Origin: Actinomyces gerencseriae DSM 6844
Lineage (GTDB): Bacteria; Actinomycetota; Actinomycetes; Actinomycetales; Actinomycetaceae
Direction of reading: 5' to 3'
Length of the DNA stretch: 64,000 nucleotides
NCBI RefSeq assembly: GCF_000429265.1
Contig: NZ_AUBN01000015.1
Coordinates: forward strand, 1 to 64,000
Shown: positions 20,213 through 28,863 of the stretch, one piece after another
Layout: each line of letters begins with the position of its first letter
Numbering within the stretch: the first letter of the stretch is position 1
Position numbers and translations under genes: made by a program
Notes under the pieces: model-generated
Database searches by the model: none
What the model was told of the DNA's origin: nothing
Seen by the model: only the letters and a program-made list of their open reading frames with translations

Positions 20213-21409
20213 ATGGACGAGCTCAGCACTCCTGCGGTGGCTTCCCTGAGACGGGCGCAGAACACGATCATCGAGCACTCGCTCGACCGCATCAGCGCCG
20301 CGCACCCGTGGTACCGCACGCTGCCCGAGGCGCCCCGGCGTCAGATCGAGTCCGTCGCGCGCCTGGGCGTGACCATGTTCGTGGACTCCGTCGAGACGCC
20401 GAGCACGGCCACCACGCCGTCGCGGATCTTCAACGTGGCGCCCGCCGCCCTGACCGGCACCATCACGCTGGAGCAGACCCTGGCCCTGGTGCGCACGGTC
20501 CTGGACGTCGTCGTCGATGAGGCCCCCCAGGTGGTCCCTCCCGAGGACCACAACACCGTGCGCATCCTGGTGCTCACCTTCGGCCGCGACGTCGGCTTCG
20601 CCGCGGCCGAGGTCTACGCGCGCGCCGCCGAGGCTCGCGGAGCCTGGGACGCGCGTCTGGAGTCCGTGGCGGTCGACGCCATGCTCCACGACTCCCCCGC
20701 CGACGCCGCCAGTCGGGCCGGTACCGCGGGCTGGCGCGGCACCGGGCCCGTGGTGGCGATCGCCGCCCGCACGAGTCTGGACGCCATGGCCGGCTCGCGC
20801 CTGCGGCACACCTGCCGTCAGATCACCAGTGACAGCCTGGTCTCGGTGCGGGGCGACTCCGTCATCGTGATCCTGGGCGGGCCCTCCGCGGTACCGGCCG
20901 CGCGCGCCGTGAAGGACAAGGCCCCGGACCCCGAGCGGGCCATCGACAAGGCGGCGCTCGAGGTCGCGGGCGAGCTCGACGGCGCCGCCGTCGTCGGCCC
21001 CGTCGTGGCGGGCATCGCCCAGGCCGGGCGCTCCCTGCGCTCCGCACTCGCGGGGCTGCGCGCCCTGCCCGGCTGGGCCGAGGCCCCCAACCCGGTCCAC
21101 GCCGACGACCTGCTGCCGGAGCGGCTCCTCGCCGGCGACGATCTGGCCGCCGAGCAGATCACCGCCCTGGTGGGCCGTCCCCTGCACGCCATGGGATCGC
21201 CCTTCGAGGAGACGGTGGCCACCTATCTGGCGCTGGGCGGGAGCCTGGAGGCGACGGCCCGCGCCCTGTTCGTGCACGCCAACACGGTCCGATATCGCCT
21301 GGGCCGCGTCACCGAGCAGGTGGGTTGGGACGCCACCGATCCTCGCGACGGCCTTATGCTCCATATGGCCGTCATCGTGGGCCGATTGTCCTGCGAGACC
21401 GAGGAGTAG
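20213..21409 (+). CDS. fasR: PucR-family regulator, FasR type
   Basis: A 398-residue transcription factor. The N-terminal half is a sensory domain ([20 protein letters not shown]... family start), and the C-terminal end has the PucR HTH_30 domain: [24 protein letters not shown]. In actinobacteria this protein precedes the fatty-acid-synthase genes and regulates them (FasR). Here it is followed 151 bp later by acpP and fabF, which agrees. ATG 20213 begins the conserved part. TACCAT at 20200-20205 could be a -10 box for a nearly leaderless transcript. A partly palindromic GC hairpin at about 21427-21452 follows the gene. Confidence 0.85.
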   Translation: MDELSTPAVASLRRAQNTIIEHSLDRISAAHPWYRTLPEAPRRQIESVARLGVTMFVDSVETPSTATTPSRIFNVAPAALTGTITLEQTLALVRTVLDVVVDEAPQVVPPEDHNTVRILVLTFGRDVGFAAAEVYARAAEARGAWDARLESVAVDAMLHDSPADAASRAGTAGWRGTGPVVAIAARTSLDAMAGSRLRHTCRQITSDSLVSVRGDSVIVILGGPSAVPAARAVKDKAPDPERAIDKAALEVAGELDGAAVVGPVVAGIAQAGRSLRSALAGLRALPGWAEAPNPVHADDLLPERLLAGDDLAAEQITALVGRPLHAMGSPFEETVATYLALGGSLEATARALFVHANTVRYRLGRVTEQVGWDATDPRDGLMLHMAVIVGRLSCETEE

Positions 21410-21560
21410 AGCCCGCCGGTGGTGACGGCGCCGGGCGCGACCCCGGGCGCCGAGTCGCCGGCGGTCGAGGGCGGCGACTCGCTGGGACGCGCGCCGGCGG
21501 GTGACAATGAGTCCAGTCAGGCGGCGAGACGCCGTCGAACCCGACCCGAAGGAGATCCTC

Positions 21561-21809
21561 ATGGCTGAGGAGAGCACCGATACTCTCGCCGTCATCGCCG
21601 CGATCACCGCCGAGGAGGCGGGCGTCGAGGCCTCCGCGGTCAGCCGCGAGTCACGATTCGCGGACGACCTCGACATCGACTCCCTGGGTCTGCTCACGAT
21701 CGCGACCCAGGTCGAGGAGCGCTTCGGCGTGGTCCTGGACGACTCCACGATCCCCACCCTGACGACGGTGGGCGCACTGGTCGATCTCGTGATCGAGCAG
21801 AAGGTCTGA
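21561..21809 (+). CDS. acpP: Acyl carrier protein
   Basis: An 82-residue acidic carrier of acyl chains in type II fatty-acid synthesis. The phosphopantetheine-attachment serine is in DDLDIDSLGLLTIA at about residue 42. The length and four-helix pattern are normal. ATG 21561 has a good AAGGAG 6-7 nt upstream. The next gene, fabF, starts one base after its stop codon, so the two are coupled. In many actinobacteria fabD and fabH lie between fasR and acpP; they are absent here. Confidence 0.93.
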   Translation: MAEESTDTLAVIAAITAEEAGVEASAVSRESRFADDLDIDSLGLLTIATQVEERFGVVLDDSTIPTLTTVGALVDLVIEQKV

Positions 21810-21810
21810 G

Positions 21811-23118
21811 ATGGGTCTGTCGGCGGCGATCTCCGCATCCCTGGCCCGGGAGTTCCTCTCCGTCTCCCCCGAGGGGGGCGATGAGCTCGACCCGCGCATG
21901 GCCGTGGTCACGGGACTGGGCACCATCAATCCCCTGGGCGGTGACGTCGCCTCCACATGGGCGGCGCTGCACGAGTCGCGATGCGCGGTGCGCGGTCTCG
22001 ACGTCTCCTGGCTGCAGGGTCTGGAGCTGCCCGTCACGATCGCGGCGCCGCTCGCCGTCGACCCCGCGCAGCGCCTGTCCCCCAAGGAGTGTCGCCGCCT
22101 GGACCGCGCCAGCCAGTGCGCCCTGCTGGCGGCGCGCGAGGCGTGGGCCCAGGCCGGCGCCCCCGAGGTCGACGGCGACCGGCTGGCCGTATCGGTCTCC
22201 CCCGGGATGGGGCCGGTCCTGTCCGTCATGAGCGCCTGGGACGCCTTGCGGGAGCACGGCCCGCGCCGGGTCGCGCCCACCGCGGTCCCCGCCCTCATGC
22301 CCAACGCGCCCGCCGCGAGCATCGGCATCGAGCTCGGAGCCCGTGCCGGCGTCCACTCACCGGTGGCGGCCTGCGCCTCCGGGGCGGAGGCCATCGCCCA
22401 CGGGGCGGATCTCATCGCCCTGGGACGCGCCGACGTGGTCGTGGCCGGCGGGACCGACGCGGCGCTGCACCCCATGACGATGGCGGCATTCGCGGCCATG
22501 CGGGCCCTATCGACGCGCAATGACGAGCCCACGGCGGCCTCGCGCCCCTTCGCCGCGGACCGCGATGGATTCGTGCTCGGCGAGGGCGCCGGCGCGCTCG
22601 TCCTCGAATCGGTGACGCATGCGGCGGCGAGGGGAGCCCGGATCCTCGCCGTCCTGTCCGGCTCCGCGGTCACGGCGGACGCCTTCGACACCGCCCGGCC
22701 CGACCCCGGCGGCGCTCAGCAGGAGAGGGCGCTGCGGCTGGCTCTGGAGCGGGCGGGCATCGGTCCGGACAAGATCGGGCACGTCAATGCGCACGCGACG
22801 TCCACGCCCGTCGGAGACCGGGTCGAGGCCGAGGTCCTGGCCCGCCTGCTTCCCGGTGCGCCGGTCTCGGCCACCAAGTCGGCCACCGCCCACCTCCTCG
22901 GGGGGTCCGGGGCCCTGGAGGCGGTCCTGACGGTGATGGCCCTGCGCGAGGGGTGGATGCCTCCCACGCTCCAGCCAGGAGGCATCGACCCCGCCATCGA
23001 GGCGCTCGGCCTGGACATCGTGGGGCCTCAGGGACGTCAGGCCCCCGGCCTCGACACGGCGGTGAGCACGTCCTTCGGCTTCGGCGGCCACGACGTCGCC
23101 CTCGTCTTCGCCCGGTGA
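21811..23118 (+). CDS. fabF: Beta-ketoacyl-ACP synthase II
   Basis: A 435-residue condensing enzyme that elongates acyl-ACP with malonyl-ACP. The catalytic Cys-His-His triad and Lys are visible: VAACASGAEAIAHGA (Cys), HVNAHATSTPVGD (His), and SATKSATAHLLGGSGALEA (Lys and His). The C-terminal SFGFGGHDVALVF matches the family. N-terminal VVTGLGTINPLGGDV starts at residue 30, so the first 28 residues are extra. The ATG at 21811 is one base after acpP. A GC palindrome at 23129-23150 follows and separates it from the convergent DUF3145 gene. Confidence 0.93.
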   Translation: MGLSAAISASLAREFLSVSPEGGDELDPRMAVVTGLGTINPLGGDVASTWAALHESRCAVRGLDVSWLQGLELPVTIAAPLAVDPAQRLSPKECRRLDRASQCALLAAREAWAQAGAPEVDGDRLAVSVSPGMGPVLSVMSAWDALREHGPRRVAPTAVPALMPNAPAASIGIELGARAGVHSPVAACASGAEAIAHGADLIALGRADVVVAGGTDAALHPMTMAAFAAMRALSTRNDEPTAASRPFAADRDGFVLGEGAGALVLESVTHAAARGARILAVLSGSAVTADAFDTARPDPGGAQQERALRLALERAGIGPDKIGHVNAHATSTPVGDRVEAEVLARLLPGAPVSATKSATAHLLGGSGALEAVLTVMALREGWMPPTLQPGGIDPAIEALGLDIVGPQGRQAPGLDTAVSTSFGFGGHDVALVFAR

Positions 23119-23128
23119 TCCGACGCGG

Positions 23129-23150
23129 GCGTCGCCCCCGGGGGCGAGGC
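23129..23150. terminator. GC palindrome between fabF and DUF3145
   Basis: The 16-base perfect palindrome TCGCCCCCGGGGGCGA (23132-23147) with further partial pairing lies between two convergent genes. It is probably a bidirectional terminator. Confidence 0.45.
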
Positions 23151-23200
23151 CGTCGAGTCGAGCCGTCGAATCAAGCGGGGACCATCGAGCCGCGGCGCGC

Positions 23201-23701
23201 TCAGCCCACCCGGTGAAGCCAGCGGACCGGTGCGCCGGCGCCGGCGTAGCGGAACGGCTCGAGCTCGTCGTCCCAGGCCTGCCCCAGCGCCAGGTCGAGC
23301 TGGCGGCGCATGACGGCGGGCTCGTCGGCGTGGAGGAGGGCGGCGCGAATGCGATCCTCGGGCACGACGACGTTGCCGTGCACATCGGTCTGCGCATGGA
23401 AGATCCCGAGGTCGGGGGTGTGGGACCAGCGACCGCCGTCATTGCCCGGCGAGGCCTCCTCAGTGACCTCGTAGCGCAGGTTCGCCCAGCCTCGAAGGGC
23501 GCTCGTCAACCGCGCGCCGGTGCCGATCTGGCCGACCCAGCTCGTCTCGGCGCGCATCATCCCCGGAGCAGCGGCCTGCTCAGTCCAGTCGAGGTGGACA
23601 CGGGCGCCGAGGACCTCGGCAGCCGCCCACTCGATGTGCGGGCACAGCGCGCGGGGCGCGGAGTGCACGAATAGTACACCGCGGGTGTAAGCACCGTTCA
23701 C
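23201..23701 (-). CDS. DUF3145 family protein
   Basis: A 166-residue actinobacterial protein of unknown function. Family hallmarks are the N-terminus TRGVLFVHSAPRALCPHIEWA, the LDWTEQ and ETSWVGQIGTGARL blocks, and the ending RYAGAGAPVRWLHRVG. GTG 23701 is chosen because AGGAGG lies 9 nt upstream and the usual family start follows; the open frame extends 23 codons further without support. Members are habitually found next to the fabF/acpP genes, as here, so an involvement in lipid synthesis is plausible. Confidence 0.85.
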   Translation of the reverse strand: MNGAYTRGVLFVHSAPRALCPHIEWAAAEVLGARVHLDWTEQAAAPGMMRAETSWVGQIGTGARLTSALRGWANLRYEVTEEASPGNDGGRWSHTPDLGIFHAQTDVHGNVVVPEDRIRAALLHADEPAVMRRQLDLALGQAWDDELEPFRYAGAGAPVRWLHRVG

Positions 23702-23903
23702 GATGGATCGCCTCCTGGTCGTTTCGAGATTCGCCTTCCCCAACGGTCTCGATACGCACCGGACGCTCAACGTGACGCACGCGGCGTGCGCGGTTATTTT
23801 GCCAGAGGACGGCAGCGGGGTCCAGGAGACGCGCGTAACCCGAGTGTCGTGAGCGCCACGCGCCGCACCCCCTCCGCCCGCGGCCCCGCCCGGCGGAGGG
23901 CTC

Positions 23904-25832
23904 TCAGCTCAGCGGAGGAAGATCGCTCCAGTCACGTCGCGGGGCCTCGACCGCGGCGGCATCCTCATCATCCCCGCCGTCGGGCTCGTCGTCGGCACTC
24001 GTGGGGGTGCGGGACGGCGCGTTCCCGCCCACCTCGTCGCGCACCGCCTCCGCACCCGCGCCCACGTGCGCCGCGGCCCCTGTCCCCGTGGCCGCCTCCG
24101 CGGTTCTCCCGGCGGCCGCCTCCGTGGGCATCGAGCCACTGACGGCGTCGTCCTCATCGGCGCGTGCGTGCCTCCCCGCTCCACCGGAGTCGGTCGTCGC
24201 GCCCGGCGTCCGCATGGTGCTCCGCCAGATGGCCGCCTCCTCCTCGCTGCGGACGTCCCCGCCGACGGCCGCGTCGGGCGCGGGCACGGGCTCGACATCG
24301 ATCACGGGATCGGTGCGAGGAGCACCGGGCTCCCGAGCGACCGCCGCCTCATCGTGGACGACGGGGGCAGAGCCTCCGATACGACCGTCGGGCTCGAATC
24401 CGGTATCCGGGACGGCGGCCTCGGCGTCGTCGGGCTCATCGACAGCGGCCGGCCGCACGACGCCGGCGTCATCGGCGCCCGCGACGACGGCATCGCCGCC
24501 GACCGGGTCACTACCGGCGCTCCCGCTCCCGGCAACCGCGAGCCCGGCCGCTCCCGCGCTCCAGGCGGCCCCGCCGTCCCTCCCGACCCCCTCGCCGGGG
24601 GCCGGCGCGTCGAGGGCGTCGGACGGCTCGCCGGTGCCCGTCCCCGGAACGATCCCGGAGACCCCCGCGCCGTCGGGCCCGTCATCGCCATGGGTGCCGT
24701 CGGCCCCGTCCCCGCCTTCCGCGCCCGCGGTGAGCGCGTCTCCCGGCGCGGCCTCACCGGGCCCGGCCTCCTCGGCGGCCTCGTCGGGCGTGGCCGCGTG
24801 CTCCCCGTGCGTCACCGGGTCCTTCTGGACGGCGATGCCCTCGGGAATCACGGCGTCGACCATGCGGCGCACAGCCGCGGCGGTCAGGGGGTACTGCGGC
24901 GGCTGGACGTCGAACCCGCGGCTCTGATCGGCATCCCATACGCCAACGCCGTCAACGCCGGCCGCCGCACAGGCTCCCCGGACGCGGGCGAGCCAATCGG
25001 CGTGCTCGTCGTCGGAGCGCTCGTCGGCGCCGCGCCCCGTCTCCTCCAGGATGAACGGCTTGCCGAGCGCGTGAGCGTAGCGAGTCAGCATCGGCAGGGC
25101 GTCGAGGGACTCCTGGTCATAGGCGTGGGTCGTGCACACGTCGATCTCGACGAGGCTGTACACAGCCGTGATGTCCAGACCGGCATCGGTGCCGTTGCCG
25201 TCCGCGGTGTGGTGGATGAAGCCCGCGGCCGCCAGGGGACGATCCACGCCGACGCGCCGCACCGCCCGGGCCAGGCGCTGGTAGAAGGCGATGAGGTCCT
25301 CGGCCGTCTCGGCCCTCTGGTTGGGGTCGTCGCCCCAGTCCACGCGGGGCTCACCGGGCAGGGAGATGTAGACGACGTGCTCGCTGGTGCCGTAGGCGCT
25401 GCCCGCGGGGAACGGGCGTGTGAGCAGCGACGTGATGTAGGGCTCCCAGTCGAAGTCGGCCCTGTAGGGGTTGAGGCCGTCCCGGATCGCGGCGTCCCTG
25501 ATGAAGGACAGGTCCAGGACGACGCCCATGCCCGCGTCCACCGCGGCCCGCGCCCTGGAGTCCATCTCCTCGTACCTGGCCTCGGGATCGTTCAAGCAGT
25601 CCGCGAGACCGGTCTCGACGATGTCGGTCAGACGCATGACGGTCGCGCCCGCGCTCTGGGCGTCGGCGACCCACTCGCCTGCGCCCCGCGTCCCGTGAGC
25701 GGAGGCGATGACGAGTCTGCGGCCCTCGTCGGAGCGGTCGGGACCGTTCGCTGCGGAGCGGTCGGGACCCGCCTGGGCCGAGTTCTCAGTAGTCGGAGCG
25801 GCGGCGGCTTCGGGTGTTGGCGTAGCGGTCAT
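23904..25832 (-). CDS. GH5-like TIM-barrel protein with long acidic tail
   Basis: A 642-residue protein. Residues 40-345 look like a (beta/alpha)8 glycoside hydrolase of the GH5/cellulase type: GEWVADAQSAGATVMRLTD, VVYISLPGEPRVDW (candidate acid/base Glu in the NEP position), CTTHAYDQ, and KPFILEETGRGADE (candidate nucleophile Glu). Residues from about 355 are a roughly 285-residue Ala/Asp/Glu/Gly/Pro-rich tail ending in WSDLPPLS, probably disordered. No signal peptide or lipobox is visible, so it seems cytosolic, which is odd for such a hydrolase. GTG at 25835 directly precedes the ATG. Substrate unknown; it could be a beta-mannosidase-like intracellular enzyme. Confidence 0.6.
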   Translation of the reverse strand: MTATPTPEAAAAPTTENSAQAGPDRSAANGPDRSDEGRRLVIASAHGTRGAGEWVADAQSAGATVMRLTDIVETGLADCLNDPEARYEEMDSRARAAVDAGMGVVLDLSFIRDAAIRDGLNPYRADFDWEPYITSLLTRPFPAGSAYGTSEHVVYISLPGEPRVDWGDDPNQRAETAEDLIAFYQRLARAVRRVGVDRPLAAAGFIHHTADGNGTDAGLDITAVYSLVEIDVCTTHAYDQESLDALPMLTRYAHALGKPFILEETGRGADERSDDEHADWLARVRGACAAAGVDGVGVWDADQSRGFDVQPPQYPLTAAAVRRMVDAVIPEGIAVQKDPVTHGEHAATPDEAAEEAGPGEAAPGDALTAGAEGGDGADGTHGDDGPDGAGVSGIVPGTGTGEPSDALDAPAPGEGVGRDGGAAWSAGAAGLAVAGSGSAGSDPVGGDAVVAGADDAGVVRPAAVDEPDDAEAAVPDTGFEPDGRIGGSAPVVHDEAAVAREPGAPRTDPVIDVEPVPAPDAAVGGDVRSEEEAAIWRSTMRTPGATTDSGGAGRHARADEDDAVSGSMPTEAAAGRTAEAATGTGAAAHVGAGAEAVRDEVGGNAPSRTPTSADDEPDGGDDEDAAAVEAPRRDWSDLPPLS

Positions 25833-26024
25833 CACCCCGATCGTAACGGTTGGAACACGCCGATGGCGGGAACATGCCGATCTCCCGACATGCGCGTGGC
25901 GTCACGCGGCGCCCGCGCCGGGCCGGCCGGACCTGCCGGGTCATGCGGCCCCATGCCGCCGGATCGACCGGGGCGGCGGTCCGATCGACACGGTGATCGC
26001 CCGCCACCGGCGGCGAGAACGAGA

Positions 26025-26050
26025 GAAGCCCGACCCATGGGTCGGGCTTC
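26025..26050 (-). terminator. Terminator of tRNA-Asn
   Basis: A 12-bp perfect inverted repeat (GAAGCCCGACCC with GGGTCGGGCTTC) with a 2-base centre lies 6 nt downstream of the tRNA on the minus strand and is followed by the pyrimidine-rich TCTCGTTCTC. Confidence 0.75.
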
Positions 26051-26056
26051 CGACCG

Positions 26057-26128
<72 letters not shown>

Positions 26129-26219
26129 ATGGCGTGCGACGCGAGGTGAACTCTAGCAATCACCGCTACCGACGTCGAATCGGCGCCCCGACCCTATTCA
26201 GCGCGATCACGCACGTGGA

Positions 26220-26786
26220 TCACGATGTGGTCAGACCCACACCGTCGCGAACGCGGCGCTCCAGGGCGAGAAGAGCGTCGACGTCGTCGGCGTCCAGCGC
26301 CCCGTCCTCGCCCAGCGGGGGGTCTGTGACCGAGTAGAGGGACCCGTCGGCGCGGCGGCGCACGCTGGCCGTGGCGCGCCGACCGCTCGGCAGCGCGCAG
26401 CCGGCCTGGTGGATGATCGCCGCGGTGATCCGCTGCCGCAGGGCGACGGCGAAGGGCCTCTCCTCGACCGCCAGCTCGCCGTCCCGTCCCGCGCCCCGGA
26501 TCCGGTCGGGCACGGTCAGCATCAGCGGCTCGGTCCCGCCGAGCAGCTCGAGGGTGAAGGTGCGCGCCTCGGCGTCCCAGGCCCCGCGATTCACGCCGTC
26601 CCAGTCGTGACCCGCATCAATGCCGTCCTCGTCGAGGACCAGGAGGCGCTGGGCGGTGGCCACCGCCCAGCGGCGCCCGGCCCGATCGAGGGGGACGGCG
26701 CCCAGCACCGGCTCGGAACCGGGGACCAGCGCGATGAGACGCGCCGGCGGGACGGCGCTGGCGGAACGGCGGCGAAGCAGGCGCAT
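26220..26786 (-). CDS. Conserved hypothetical protein
   Basis: A 188-residue protein I do not recognise. It begins with an Arg-rich stretch, then reads as a beta-rich domain ([54 protein letters not shown]). That pattern recalls small PH-like or DUF-type proteins that translate a stored value into a test at the membrane. The C-terminal half contains a possible helical region with [13 protein letters not shown]. No signal peptide or membrane helix is visible. It is divergent from def, with about 80 bp between the starts, and shares that promoter region. Confidence 0.6.
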   Translation of the reverse strand: MRLLRRRSASAVPPARLIALVPGSEPVLGAVPLDRAGRRWAVATAQRLLVLDEDGIDAGHDWDGVNRGAWDAEARTFTLELLGGTEPLMLTVPDRIRGAGRDGELAVEERPFAVALRQRITAAIIHQAGCALPSGRRATASVRRRADGSLYSVTDPPLGEDGALDADDVDALLALERRVRDGVGLTTS

Positions 26787-26865
26787 GGCGGCAGACTACC
26801 GGCCCGGTCGCATCGCACGGACGCGCGCAGCGGTGCCGGACGGGTCCTCGTGCGAGGATGAGCCC

Positions 26866-27357
26866 ATGGCATACCGCGACATCCGCATCATCGGCGACCC
26901 GATCCTGCGCACGCAGTGCGAGTGGATCACCAGCATCGACGACTCCGTGAAATCACTGGTCGACGATCTGCTCGAGACGGTCGACGAGGACGGTCGCGCG
27001 GGGCTGGCGGCCAACCAGATCGGCGTGGGGATGCGAGCCTTCTCCTGGAACATCGACGGTCGGATCGGCTACATCCTCAATCCGAGGATCGACGAGCTGA
27101 ACTTCGACGAGTACCAGGACGGGGACGAGGGCTGCCTGTCGGTGCCGGGCCTGTGGTATCCGACCAGACGGGCGTGGTACGCCCGGGCCGTGGGCATCGA
27201 CCTGAGCGGCAAGGAGGTGGTCGTGGAGGGCGAGGAGCTCATGGGCCGTTGTATCCAGCACGAGTGCGACCACCTCGAGGGCCACCTGTACCTGGACCGC
27301 CTCGACCGCAGGAATCGGGCCGAGGCGATGAAGGAGCTGCGCGCCCAGGGGCTCTGA
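26866..27357 (+). CDS. def: Peptide deformylase
   Basis: A 163-residue metalloenzyme that removes the formyl group from nascent N-terminal methionine at the ribosome exit. All three motifs are present: GLAANQIGV (motif 1), EGCLSVPG with the metal-binding Cys (motif 2), and QHECDHLEG with two metal His and the catalytic Glu (motif 3). ATG 26866 starts the usual family N-terminus ([14 protein letters not shown]). No clear ribosome-binding site precedes it. The partner gene fmt is not adjacent. Confidence 0.95.
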   Translation: MAYRDIRIIGDPILRTQCEWITSIDDSVKSLVDDLLETVDEDGRAGLAANQIGVGMRAFSWNIDGRIGYILNPRIDELNFDEYQDGDEGCLSVPGLWYPTRRAWYARAVGIDLSGKEVVVEGEELMGRCIQHECDHLEGHLYLDRLDRRNRAEAMKELRAQGL

Positions 27358-27421
27358 GGCGGCTCGGGGACTGGACGACGCGCTCTTCCGGCGCCCTCCC
27401 GGTGCTCACTAGCATGACGAC

Positions 27422-28198
27422 GTGAAGCGCTTCTTCTCCCTGACCTCGGAGCCGATCCCCATCGGCGGCCCGGACCACCTCATGTACATCGCGCTGCTCG
27501 TGCTCACCGCAGCCCTCCTCATCGGCCGCCGTCGGTGGGTGCGCGACCACGCCCGGCAGGTGCGCATCGGGGTGCTCATCACCTCGGTCGTGCAGCAGAC
27601 GCTGATGTACGGCGTGTACGTGGCGACGGGGTGGGGCTGGGCCGAGGTCCTGCCCCTGCACATCTCCCGGGTCTCGGCGCTGCTGTGCGTGGTCTACCTG
27701 GTGACCGGGTCCAAGCGCCTCATGGATGTGCTGTTCTACTTCAGCCTGTGGGCGTGGTTCAGCTTCTCCTACCCGCAGAGCATCTCGCCGATCACCAACC
27801 TGTTCGGCTGGAGCTTCCTCATCAACCATGTCATCACCCTGCTCATGCCGGTCCTCGCGTGGGTGACCAGCGACTGGCGGCCGAGCAGGAGCGCGCTGGG
27901 GCGCGCCTTCGCGTGGATGGTCGCCTACTCCCTCGTGGCGCTGGCGGCCAACGCGATCACGGGCGGCGACTACTTCTTCCAGCGGAGCATGCCGGTGCTC
28001 GCGTCACTGGGTCAGCCCGCGTACTACCTGGGGACGCTCCTGGTCGGGCTCGTCCTGTTCTGGATCGGGTACGGCGTCTCCCGGCTGGTGCCCGTCGGCG
28101 GCGCGAGCGCCCCCGGGCCTCCCGCCGCCGACGAGCGCGGGGCCCGCACGACCGGAGACTCGGCTCCCCGGACAGGTGCCGCGACGAAGGCCGACTGA
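27422..28198 (+). CDS. TIGR02206/YwaF-family membrane protein
   Basis: A 258-residue polytopic membrane protein with about seven hydrophobic segments. Recognisable family text includes LPLHISRVSALLCVVYL and FSYPQSISPITNLFGWSFLINH, and a GGDYFF motif near the last helices. The C-terminal 35 residues are Ala/Gly/Pro-rich and charged, likely cytoplasmic. GTG 27422 is the start. Function is unknown for the family. It follows def by 64 bp and may be cotranscribed, and is convergent with the PH-domain gene. Confidence 0.75.
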   Translation: MKRFFSLTSEPIPIGGPDHLMYIALLVLTAALLIGRRRWVRDHARQVRIGVLITSVVQQTLMYGVYVATGWGWAEVLPLHISRVSALLCVVYLVTGSKRLMDVLFYFSLWAWFSFSYPQSISPITNLFGWSFLINHVITLLMPVLAWVTSDWRPSRSALGRAFAWMVAYSLVALAANAITGGDYFFQRSMPVLASLGQPAYYLGTLLVGLVLFWIGYGVSRLVPVGGASAPGPPAADERGARTTGDSAPRTGAATKAD

Positions 28199-28319
28199 AA
28201 GGCCGACCGACGGGCATCGGCGGACGGTCCGAGTACTCGCGGTGGAGGACGAACACGAATATAACGCGGCTCTGAGTATATTCCCGGCCCGGACGGTCAC
28301 CGGCGTCCCCTCCGGTCGC

Positions 28320-28697
28320 TCACCCGACGCCGAGGACCATCTGAGAGATGAGGTTGTCGAGACGACGGATATCCACTCCGCGACCGAGCTTGATCTTGAC
28401 ATGACCGGCGCGGGTCCACAGCTCCATCTCAGCATTGAGGTCGAGATGACCGGCGTTCTCCGAGGACCACATGTCGATCCGGGAGTACGGCAGGGAGTAC
28501 AGCTCCACCTTCTTCCCGGTAATCCCCTGAGAGTCCCTGACGATAAGGCGCCGGTCGGTGAAGATGGCGGAGTCGCGGAAGGTCTTGTAGGCGATATAGG
28601 GACGCTCGCCCGGGACGAGAATGGGACCGAGATCGTTCGGGATGGGACACTCTGCGACGAATGTCCAGACGGTGATGTCATCGAGTGCTGCGGGCAC
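28320..28697 (-). CDS. PH-domain protein (bacterial bPH_1 type)
   Basis: A 125-residue protein built almost entirely of a bacterial pleckstrin-homology-like domain: GERPYIAYKTFRDSAIFTDRRLIVRDSQG, then KKVELYSLPYSRIDMWSSENAG and DLNAEMELWTRAGHVKIKL. The phrase FTDRRLIVRDSQG...SLPYSRI is characteristic. GTG 28697 is chosen because CAGGAGA precedes it; the upstream extension of the frame is not homologous in character. No transmembrane helix is present. Cellular role unknown. Confidence 0.8.
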   Translation of the reverse strand: MPAALDDITVWTFVAECPIPNDLGPILVPGERPYIAYKTFRDSAIFTDRRLIVRDSQGITGKKVELYSLPYSRIDMWSSENAGHLDLNAEMELWTRAGHVKIKLGRGVDIRRLDNLISQMVLGVG

Positions 28698-28863
28698 GGG
28701 TTCTCCTGGGGGCGGGGAGGGTCGGGTCGGAGCCGGCGCGAGGATGCGGGGCCGAGGAGCCGATACTACCCCGGCGCAGGACACGGACGGGCACGAGGCC
28801 GCCGTCGAGCCCGGGCGGAGGGTGCAGTGGAGCGTTGCCCATCAACCAGGACCGCGCTCGCGA

